A program made the translations under genes and the position numbers. Of a stretch of 64,000 nt of DNA, positions 1 to 11,900 are shown piece after piece (positions within the stretch are counted from its first letter, which is position 1; every line of letters starts with the position of its first letter). Source of the stretch: Dolomedes plantarius (Eukaryota > Arthropoda > Arachnida > Araneae > Dolomedidae); NCBI GenBank assembly GCA_907164885.2, contig OU015493.1, positions 56,235,802 through 56,299,801 on the forward strand. The letters run 5' to 3'. A model generated the notes under the pieces. It saw nothing but the letters and a program-made list of their open reading frames with translations, did not search any database and was not told where the DNA came from.

Positions 1-299
1 ATTGTAGGCCATTTGGTAAGTTACATGGCCCGAAAGCAAGTTAATGGCAAAATCATACAACTAAATTTTCATTTTGCTTAAAACTTGTTAATCCTTAAGG
101 ACAAATAATGTATTTCAGTACTCTTAGGGATCTGATAAGTTTTATTGTACTTGTTCACAGACTCGGTAGGGTAACTGTATCGTAAAATTAAATGTATCTA
201 AGCATTAGTTATATGCTTTTAACTATACTATTTAGCATGTACCTCAATCTGTATTATAAGTTTTATTTCAAAACTATTAATGTATTTTTCTTATTTCAG

Positions 300-347
300 G
301 CTCGTCAGTTTAACATTTCATCTGTTCGACAAGCTTCTGTCATAAAG
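300..347 (+). CDS. ATP5PO: OSCP exon (first one in window)
   Basis: The acceptor TTATTTCAG precedes 300 and the donor GTTTGT follows 347. The exon has 16 codons and is phase 0 at both ends. It encodes the end of the mitochondrial presequence (ARQFNISSV...IK), rich in Arg, Ser and Gln with no acidic residues, as expected for a targeting peptide. Confidence 0.85.
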
Positions 348-3300
348 GTTTGTTGTGATAAAGTATAATTTTATAGTATAAATTTATGAACATTCTATTT
401 GTCAGTATCATTTAGTGTGAGATATTCAGTTCTGTTTAGCTTCGTTCTATTTTTGTTGCTATCTGAAAGACATATAATACATTGTATATATGGACTGTGT
501 CTCTTTTGTAATATAACTTAAGTGATAACAGATAAAATTTTAAGTGTAATTTAGGCATGAATTTGTCAGAATTCTAATGTTTTAATGAACTGCAGCAATA
601 ATTTTGCTGAATTTAAACTTGTTGCAAAATTTTAATTATTGTAATTTGCTACTGTTTACAATGTAAATGTTTTTGCCCAAATGCGAATTACTGATCAGAC
701 AACGCCTTGCAGACACTAGACCAGTAGTGGTCAACATCGAATACTGACAGCTGCTCTAACCCACTCAAGACTGCTGGCCATTCATTTAAGGGGGCACCAT
801 ATAGGCGGCCAGCACTACCCCCTAAAAAAAAAAAAAACAACTGTGAATGTATGCTGAGATGACATTTTATTAATTTACTGGGTGTTAATATTAAATATCT
901 GGGTTAAAGTAAAGAAGCGGGTACCCCTTGGTGGGGTTTGGTGAAGTTTCTAAAATTTGCCAAAATCACACTAAAAGATGACGGTTACTACAGAGGGGTT
1001 CACATGCAGGAAGATGTCGCAAGCATTACAGAAAAGGGGTTTTCTAAAGAATTGAGTATCCCTTGTGACATGGGTGATAAATACTGTGAAGTTATTGCTA
1101 TCTTATCCATTTATAAGGCTGAATGCAAAGCATATAACAGGTTTGTATTTAATGGATTTATCTTCAGTGACATATATGACAAGTGTTTATTACTGTCAGC
1201 CTAAAATTAACCTTTGACTGATGTTTTTATTTTATAAGTGTTTGTTTTTATTTTCTTGTTTGCTTTACAATATCATGTTCTTTAGTTTCAATTATAAGGA
1301 ATGTCATTTAGGATTTATTCTAAAATATTTATGCTGTTTAAATTGCCTAAAACTGACTATATTCTGTCTATACACGTCAGTTTGTTATGTTGCTGTTACT
1401 GTCTTTTTTAGTGTGATTTTGGCAAATTTTTGAAACTTCACCAAACTATGCCAAGGGGTAACCACTTCTTAAATTTAACCAAAACTCTAAAATGTTTCCT
1501 CTATATCCCAAGGAAAGGCCAAAAAGATATATCTTTCCCACACAAACCCTTTCAGTGGTCAAGTAAATTCTGGAGTATAAGAACTTTCTTTAGTGATACT
1601 TACATTTTCTATTATTTCTGTCATATATACTCATTTAAATATCAAATGCATATGTATAGACATGAGTGAGAATATAGATATATGAGCATTAGAATTATTT
1701 CATACAGATAAGCCACAGTTTTATGAGTTAAAAAAGTAAATGTTGCTATTCGCAGTATATATGCCTTTGCATCATTTACAAAGGAGATTATTTAGGATCC
1801 TTGCACTCAGAAACTGAATTGTAGGCAAGATTATTTTTCTCTTCTCCAACTCAACTTAGTGCCTTTTTCTCTGTACTGATGAACTACTACTTGATGTTCT
1901 TTCTCAAGAACTTCAACTTTCTAGTTATAACTAGTTATCTTTGTTTACATCTCTAGAGGGAAGAAGTAATTAAACATCTAAAATGAATGTTTCTTTAATA
2001 GTATTAGATTAAAAAACAAAAACAAATTTTATTAAAGTGCAGTATGGTGTCATTTTCTAAACTGTCACTGTGGGTTAGATGGATCCATGGGATGTAACAG
2101 TATTGCTGTAGCATAGTGGAGGTGGCAGTGTGAGTGGTAACAAACATTCCAATTCAGGCCACGAGGTTTATACACACAGCCATATTATAGATGGTATCTT
2201 TTCAGTAAATATGATATAACATACTTCCATATTTTTGACCCTCCAGTTTCATTCTTTAAATTTTTACCTGTTACCCTTATTTTTGAATTTTTACTTGAAA
2301 TACTAAAGAAAATTAAGATGTACTTGGCATCTAAGCATTAAATGCAAATATCATAACTTTATTAAGGATTTAGATGGTTGCAAATTTTAAGTTCATTCTG
2401 TAGTAGATATCCTGTTACAGTGACCAAGCTTTCTGTATATTTATAGTATTTATTATGCTGATAAAATTATTACCTGTGCTTATTATAGCCTTTATCTGTT
2501 ATAGCCTCCTGTCTCTGTATTTGGTGTAGAAGGTCGTTATGCTACTGCTTTATATTCTGCAGCTATGAAACAAAAGAAATTGGATGCAGTTGAAAAGGAT
2601 ATGCAAGATCTCAAAGTAAATCTTTATACACATATACAGTGGAACCTCGATATCTCATTTTTTTAGGGACCTATTGCACTGAATCATAAATATGAGAAAA
2701 CTATATATGTGGGAACATAACAAAGAAATATTATCAGGACTGGATGACATAAACAACACATACGGGGAAAATGATGATTTGGTGAACATTCGATCGAGGT
2801 TCCTATGTATATCTCTTTATTTCTGAATGTAGCTTTAATACTTTTCAAAATTTAGTAGCAGAATATTTTGTAAACTGCTTTATTTGATTAAATTATCACT
2901 GTTATTCTGATTGATAGTATTTAGATAAATGTTTTAAAGTACATTATCAAAGGATCACATTTTATGGTGCATAATAATTTATCTCTAATATACATATTCT
3001 ATAATTTTTTTATAAAAATTGAAAGTGGATTTTACTCAGAATTGTTATAAATTTCAAAACTGATATAATGTTCTTGGAAAAGCTCTGCAACTTTGCTTTT
3101 TCTTTCTTTATTTATAATGGCAAAATAATGTGTTAGGGTCATTGCATGTCAAATCAACACACTGATTTTACTTCACCATTTCAGATTTGAATGAAATTTG
3201 GCACACAGTTACTTTTCATATAGATTAAGAGAAATACCAAATTTTATCGAAAAATATCAACCCGTTTTGAAAATGTACCCCTGTGAATGTTCAAAAAATC

Positions 3301-5941
3301 AGTCAAAAACACTTGACGACCAATTTTCAAAATGACCTAGAAGCTTTCCTAATTAAGCTAGAGAGCTAAGATTGGTGGCATTTTAAAGCAATTTTCAAGA
3401 CCTTTTCAATGATATATAACACAATTAGGGCTTAGAAAAATTTATTTTAATAAAATTTAAATTTAAAATTTGAATTTTTCAAAATGCGCCACTTTAAAAA
3501 TTTTCAAAATTTTTTGAGTAATGCTTTATATAGTACTGAAATGATTGTATGGTACAGATGTGTTAAACGCACCTCACTGCCAAGTTTGGTGATTTTGAGT
3601 TTGGCGTAGTAACCATGCGATTTTGGCGAGATTGAGATTATTTTGAATACTTTATATAGTACTGAAATGATTGTATAAGTTTGAAAGTGGGATCTGTATG
3701 GGTTCATGTGAAAATATTGCATCGAATACAGCACTCCTGATTAGAAAACACGAAATTACTTCATTTTACAATTAATTACATTGGTTTTGTATAAATATCA
3801 AATAAATAATTACCAGATCATATATTTATTGCGTGAAGTTCTTGTACATATCATTTATTTGTAAAACTTCATTTTCTGACAATCTGTATATTCTCCCTGT
3901 TGGAGTTATAGGGTTTACTAAAGATAAGATTTGAATGATAGAAACCCACAGTATATCTGGCCTACTTGGGTAAGAAAAAGAAGGTGAAGGTCCTGCTGGA
4001 TGTAGAAAAGACACCTTTACTTCATCTGTTTCATTTTTTGCCAACACATATGCAAGCCATCAGTTATGCTCATATATAACACTCACAGAATCTTTTACTT
4101 CTGAAAGTTGAAGTCTGTCTTCCGATAGGCATACTTTTTCAATAACTGATTCAGATGCATGAGAAAATGTCTTGACTTTAACTTTTGATGTCCTTGAAGC
4201 TACGGGGATAAATCCATGTAGTTTCTGGGTACCTTTAATAGTAATGGATTTACTGTGACAATTTAGTAGAAAATTTTCTGTATGGATGTATTAGTCTTGA
4301 TTGACATATAAAAAATTGACTGATGGAATATTTTCTACAGTCCACTGTATTGGTGTCATAATTTGGTTTTCATATGGGCGCTTTAATCTTGCCCTAGCTG
4401 CTAACCTCTTTGCTGTGCCACCAACACCATCACATGGTCCTTTACCATGTGCAGTGGCAGAAAAGTGCCACTCAGCTTCTACATTAAAATCATTTTTGTG
4501 GAAACACAAGTTGGTAAAATTCTTCTTGTTTTTATATTGGGCAGCTGAACCATTGGAATAGTAAAAGATCCTTTTAATCTTTTCAAACTTCATTTTCAAA
4601 AAATCAATTATGCAACACACTGCTAATGTGTTATGTTCTAAGCATTCAGATATTACAACTAAACTCACATGTTTAATCTTTCCTTCACCTTTGAAATAAA
4701 TTACAAAAGGATGGACAGTGGCTTGTCCACTGGTTCAGTGATAGCTTTGGACTTCATCTTGTAAAATAAATGTGTAGTTCTCAGAAAAGTCACACATTAC
4801 AACATATTCTGCATCTGTCAAATTGTTCTTGATTTCATTAATAAATGAAGATTGTTGCTTGGCAATAAAATCATGCCAAGCAAGAACAGGAAGCTTTTCA
4901 CAAAACAGGTCAATGAATTCTGTTGTGGATTTCTCTAGAGTTTCTAAATTACACCGATCAACAGAAATCCATTGTCGAAAAGTTACTTTTTCAACCATGT
5001 TCTCATCAAATACATTTTCTAACATGTCTTTAATTGCTCCACTTCCAGAACAAGATTAACATTCTCCCAAGTAACAAGCTATTGAAGCAGGATTACATAA
5101 TATTTTAGCAAAGCAATATTTATATATTTTTAATTTACCATCAGTTAGTGCATCAAAGTTAGTATTTTCAATCAGCAATTTTATATTTTGATGGGTAGTG
5201 CATACACTTCAAGCAATAAAAACATGCACTAATGTACTTGATATTATACAAAACAAATGATTACTTTCACATCTTAAATAATTTTTTTTCTAATTTTCTA
5301 GTCTTTAAAACACATTGTATTAAATAATTTCATGTTTTCAAATCAGGAATACTGTATTCAATGCAATATTTTAAAATGAACCCATACAGATCTCACTTTC
5401 AAACTTATACAATCATTTCAGTACTATATAAAGTATTATTAAAAAAATTTTGAAATTTTTTGAAGTGGCACATTTTGAAAAATTCAAATTTTAAATTTTA
5501 TTAAAATAAATTTTTTAAGCCGTAATTGTGTTATATGTCATTGAAAAGGTCTAGAAAATTACCTTAAAATGCCACCAATCTTAGCTCTCTAGCTTAATTA
5601 GGAAAGCTTCTAGGTCATTTTGAAAATTGGTCTGTCAAGTGTTTTTGACTGATTTTTTGAACATTCACAGGGATGCATTTTCAAAACGGGTTGATATTTT
5701 TCGATAAAATTTGGTATTTTTCTTAATTTATATGAAAAGTAACTGTGTGTAAAATTTCATCAAAATCTGTTAGGGTAAGGTAAACTTTTGTTGAAAATTG
5801 TGTTGATTTGACACGGAATGACCCGTTACTGAGAGTTGCTACTTATCCATAACTAGAATCAGTGATCTTTGGGGTCCAAAATTTGATTCTAGGAAAATTA
5901 TAACCTTTGACCCCCCCCCCAAATATATATATATATCTATA

Positions 5942-5978
<37 letters not shown>

Positions 5979-8900
5979 CAGACCAATAAGCCACATGCTA
6001 ATTAGAGGATAAGTAGTCATCACTATTGAACTCTTGGTCTGTAATTTCTGAAATGAGAAACTAGACCCTGACAGTGGCATATAATTTAGAGTTTTTCTTT
6101 ATTATATTATATTCTATATTTCTAAAGCATTAGGCAGAAATTTCAGACCTACTACTGTTTTAAAAATAGATGTATGCAAAATTGTCAGTGTACTAATAAG
6201 TGCTTCATCCTAATTAAATGATAAAGTACTTGTCATTTTTAAGCTTTTGTTTTTGTAGCAATTTTGCACTATCATTTCCTTAGTAACATTTTGAACTATT
6301 AAACTACACTAAAAGTTTGGGAAGCTACTTCTAAAGGTATACAAGTTTAGATGAAATAACATAAATCACTGCAAAGAAAAAATTTTTCAGTACCTTTTCT
6401 AAAATATGTTAATTGTTTGCTGCATAATGTTCTAGACACCATTTAATATTAAATTTTAAAAGTCACATAGACACTTGTCTATCTCTCTCCTAAGGTTCTG
6501 TAAATTTATTGTATGTCAAGCAGTTAGTTAAAATCTACTTTTTACAAAACTAATCTTCTCTTCTATATATATAAAAGAGCTTGTCTGTTTGTTTGTCCGC
6601 TATAGAATCATAGACTGTTTCACCCACCGGGACCAAATTTGGCACAGTTAATGTTTTGGACCCGAGAAACTTAAATCAGGAAAAACAAAATTTGGGGCTC
6701 AATTAGTTTTTTAAAAATTAATTTTTTAATGTTTTTTGTGCCCGATAGAGGTGCGTCTACTCCCTGTGGATTCTCTTCAACCAGCTGCGTTAAGAGGGGT
6801 GGTTTGTGGATGACGAAGGGGAGGGGGGGGGGTCAAATTGCAATGCGTGGGAGAAAGAGGGTTGGAAATGACCTTCGGCTCTGGCTCCCCAGATAAACAC
6901 AACTTTCCTGGCTCTGCTATGTGTTGCAGTAATGAGAAAGTACAATTGCCTAAAATTCAAGAACCACCCGATCCTTTGAGAACATTACTCACAGGTAATA
7001 CATCTGATTCAGAACATTTCTTACAAAACATACAAGCTTAAGGAAAAAGGCTTCATGGGGAATCAAGCCTTACTTTGATTAAATAAAGGGGATAACGCAT
7101 CTTGCACTTTACCTCTTGGGTGAAATGGAAAAAAGTGCATTTTTAAGGGAAAAATGAATAATAAAGGCAAATTTAAATTATAAAACATTTCTTATTAAAC
7201 AGTGGATCAAAAAAATCTAATTGAACAGTATCTAACAAATATAATTTAACAGTAAACTTATTCAATCCAAACGTGCGTATCACGTAACATGGTGTTATTA
7301 ATTCTCAATAAAATCAGACGAAGGTCCGCAGGCTGCAAGTTTCTTTCTTTCGTATTGTTTGTATATCATTTCAGTAGAAACGCGCTAAGCGCATTCTGTC
7401 TGGCCAGATGAACATGAAGAGCGGGAGTGCAGCCCAGTATTTTTTTGATGGAATGCATGAAATATTTTATATCTATATATCTACCTGGGCAACGCCGGGC
7501 AATAATGCTAGTAATGTATAAAAATGCAGCATTGCTAAGGTTTTTCCTTGGAGTGTAATAGTAAAAGAAAAAAAATTACAGCCTCATATATGGGACACCC
7601 TCTTCCCCACCTGTCAATTTCACAGTTAAAATTAAGTATTAGTTTTCAGTTGCACAATTTAAAAAAAAAAATTATTTGGTAGGTATTATAAACATATTAC
7701 ACTCTATTTTTTCTAATTTTGATAAATGTTATTGTTCTTTGTACTTGTAAAATGTATGTACGATAAAAATATATATATGTACTTGTAAAATATGTTGTTT
7801 CTTTCAAATGTCTTATTGTTTTATTTTCATAGGGTCTGTTGCATAAGGATATTAAACTGCGGGAATTTATTGTGAATCCTCTGATGAAAGGTGATCTAAA
7901 AATTAGTAAGTTTATTTAAATATATTCATTAGAAGGTACTAGTTTATTTTTATTTTTATTTATTTATTTATTTTTTTTTTTTAACCATTTGAGTTTAAAC
8001 ATCTTCAGAATCCACTTGGACAATCCATTAAATTTCATTTCTAAAAACTATCCTTGATACCTATAACATTGCTTTACTGTATCAATATTTTGTGGGTCAT
8101 GTTCAAATATACGAACATTTAAAAGTTTCAAATATATTCCATCACACATGTTTGCACTGTATCGGAGAAATTTACTTGTAAGAAATGATGTACTTAATTA
8201 CAGGTCTAAATGTTTTAGACATTAGGAAGAATTGAATATGGCTCTTTATGCATTTTAATCAGTTGTTTTCATCAAGAATATTTTTTAAATTCTGCACTTT
8301 CAAGACAAAAAAAAAATAACATTTATCACACTGAAATAAATATTTCATCATGGAAACAAATTTTGCATGCTATTTTTTTTTCTTTCATGACCTTTGAATG
8401 TTGAAATTCACTTTCAGTATGTATTTGTATTGCATAAAATGTCAGCTTTCTTTTCCCTCTTAATTTCTACTTTTTTAATAATTGTAAAAAAAATTTTAGG
8501 TGAGTTGAAGAGGATTTTTACAAAGAAGAATTACTCTCCTTTAACTTTAAATTTAGTTGGTAAGAAAATTTCTGATAATTCTGTGTTTTTTATGCTTTGA
8601 TAATTCTGTGTTTTTTATGCTTTGATAATTCTATGTTTTTTATGCTTCTAGTAATAGCTATCTATTTCAAATGATGTGATAGCATTAAGTTTTTCCTAAA
8701 TGAGAGTGTATCAACAACATCTCTAGCATAGTAAAAAGTTAGAAATTCAATAATTCTTGTTTCCAAGCAGAAAATCTTAAATGTTATTTTTTATAGTGTT
8801 TTTATTACTTTTCATGTTTGTTTAAAAAAACAAACACATTTTCAATAAAATTTTGAGACTAAACGGTAATGAATTGAACAGTAATGAATACACTTGTTTA

Positions 8901-11900
8901 CATATATGTCAATTTAACTCTTTGAAAAAATCTTTCTTTAAGAAGTTTTTTAATAGAATTCATGTTACAGATAGACATGCATAAATTAGGTAAAAGTAAT
9001 TCATGTAGGAATTAGTAAATACTTTGTGAGATTACAGTATCAAAATTAAGTTATAAAAATTGGTTATCTATTTTGCGATCAGTTTCGTCATTCAATAAAT
9101 TTATTACTGTTTTCCACTACCCAAATAATGAATGGAATGTTGGATAACCTAAAGAACACAAGACAAAGTCAAAAGGTTTCTTGACTCTCCATTTAATGTT
9201 TCATAATTCAAGAATAACTTTTATGAAATGTCTTTTATGTGTGTTAAGATTTTAAGAAAACTGATTGCATAGACATGAATATTCTTATAACTAGATGTCC
9301 AACCCTTACCTTCTCTTTTTTTAGAGGACTAACAGAGTGTAGGTTAATGAAGACTTTTTTATGAGTGTGATTTCAAAAATATGTTTCTAAAAAACTCACA
9401 TTCAAAAATAAGCACATAAATTAGTAAATTTTATTTAGAATTCTATACTAGAAGGCCTATCCAATGTTTTTTCCCTTTTATTATTAGAACTGCTGTGGCA
9501 TAATAAGTATGTATTCAAATGTTTCTTCATGAAAGTTTTTGTATTTAAAAAAATCTAAATATTTTCATTTTTGATAAATGTTTAATATTTTCCTTTTTGT
9601 TTTATTTATAATATGTTTATACTGAATTTCAGTTGCAATGGCTGAAAATGGTCGCTTGAAGTCACTTATTCCCACGATTAACTGCTTTAATGGAGTTATG
9701 AGTTCAATCAGAGGTGAAGTTGTCTGTGAGATTATATCTGCAAAGGTATTTTCTTTATAAAATCATTATAAACATTCTTGATATGTCAACTATCTAAAAA
9801 TATTCAACCTTATTATAAATGTTCTGTTTCTATAAATAATGTTTTATTGCTTGAGGTGGCCTTGCGGTAATGTGCTGGCTTGAGGTGCTGAGGTTACTCG
9901 GATTGATTCCTGGCGAAGTGCCATTAAATACCTCTGTCTAGACCGTATATGGGCACATTAATCTGCAGTTCAAAAGTCCCTCTATGAAGGTCAGTGAGGG
10001 TGGGAGATGGTACGATCTCCCCAAATGTCACCCCTGGGGATACTCAGTCAAAATTGAGGTAGCAAATAGCTAAAATGGACTACGACCCTTGTGGTGCTAT
10101 CTAAAACCGGAGCCGCACACTTCAGCTCATAGCCTATATGGACCTGATCTGGAACTTCCAGCCAGGGGGCATGAGACATGAGGCAACAGCAAACATGTTT
10201 TATTAAATGGAATACATATAATTTCATTTATTCAGTATATTGCCATTAAGTAATTTTAGAAATTTACTAGGCTATGTTGTGTAGGTTTCTGTGAATTTCA
10301 TTAACAATTAAATAGAGGGAAAAAAATACAGGTATAGTTGATTAATGATTTTTTTTTTCACTCCTGGTTTTTTTTCAGGAGTAAAAGAAAAATTCATTAA
10401 TTCCAAATTTTAAAATATGGACAAGAATTTTAGATAAACTAGGGAATTTTTTGAAATGATCCTCATGTCGATGTTTTTAAGTATTTAGTTCTAACAAACT
10501 TTAAAAAAATCATTCACACGGTATCTTCATTTACTCTTGAGTAATGTTTAGAAAATAAAAAAAAATTCTTGAAAAAGCTGGAAAACTTAAAATCTGCAAT
10601 TTTTATCTAAAGTAATTTAATGTAGAACAGTAACTCTTACTGTTTCTAAAAAAAACAAAAAGAGTTTTTTTTAGAAATGGTAAGAATATGCTACACTTGA
10701 ATTTTCTATCTGACCTATGAGTAAAAATGTACTAGTTATTCTGTCAGACTCTATGAATGATACATTTTATCATATTTCTTTATGAATTGTATTCTGTAAC
10801 ATTATTGTTATCATACATGAACTAGCATATATTAACCCTCTGCGTACGGCTTGGATTTTCGTAAATTCCGGTTCTGAAATACAGGAGGATTTTTTGACAT
10901 TTTCTCCGTTTACATTAATACACGAGAACAACTGATAAATGCGTGGGCTTTTACTGAATTCCTCTACAATGAAATGGACCCCGTAGAGCCATCTAGCATC
11001 GAAATAATGAACAATAAACATTTTTACGTTGCACAGAGAAAAAACGGAGAGTTGAAAAAACGAGAAAAAACGGGATTTGTATTGAAAGTGAGGAAAAAAA
11101 TCATCGCCCGCGATTTTCACGTGAACCGTAGTAGCGAACCAACGTGATAACCCCTCTAAAATCGCAGGAGCCGTACGCAGAGGGTTAAAGCCAGGATTTC
11201 ATAAACTAAGCCTTATTCTTACAGCTATTAGAACATGTAAAAATTTGTTTGTACAATGCAATGCTATCTTTATGTTGAAATTTAATGTTTAGAATATTTG
11301 TTTGAGTAATTAGATGAATGTTGTCTTAAATGGTAATGTCTTAATTGTATTACTAAGGCTAATGTTTTTTCTCTATGCAGACTCTTGATGCTCCTACATT
11401 GGCAGAATTTGAAAAGGCACTGAAGAAATTTCTCAAAAAGAATGAAAAAGTTATTTTAGAAACTAAGGTAATCTTTCAGTTTTAAATCCTGTCAAACACT
11501 TAATATGCAAAATTATTTGTTTAAATTAAGGTTTCTTTGTTCAGAACTTATTTTACTGTTATCATAACCTTCAGTGTTACATGTATTCATTTGTCTATAT
11601 TAAGCCCCTGGCATCCAACACAACATGTGGGGTTGCAAAGGGAAATAAAGGAGGATTGATGAGAATGGAGTATTTATTTCTCCCGAAGGAGTGCTAACGG
11701 CTTTCTCATTGGTTGAGGGAAATGATTTCTGTGTTTGGGACAATATTGTTTCTGAAGCAATACTGTTTTGTTGCCCAAGATGTATTTTTTAACTGAGAAT
11801 GAAACTCAAGTTTTTTGTAGTTATAAAGACTGATTATGGTGAATGTAGCTTGGGTGTATTCCTCCTTGAATCACGGACTACATATGACAGTCTTAGGTTT

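Noticed and set aside
6554..7511. host gene or protein-coding exon at 6838-7041
   Set aside because: The readable part matches a Helitron Rep lead-in, lies within Helitron-type ends and is followed by a stop, so it is transposon debris.
10770..11120. 116-codon minus-strand reading frame
   Set aside because: It overlaps a TTAA-flanked piggyBac-type MITE and has no domain or splice support.
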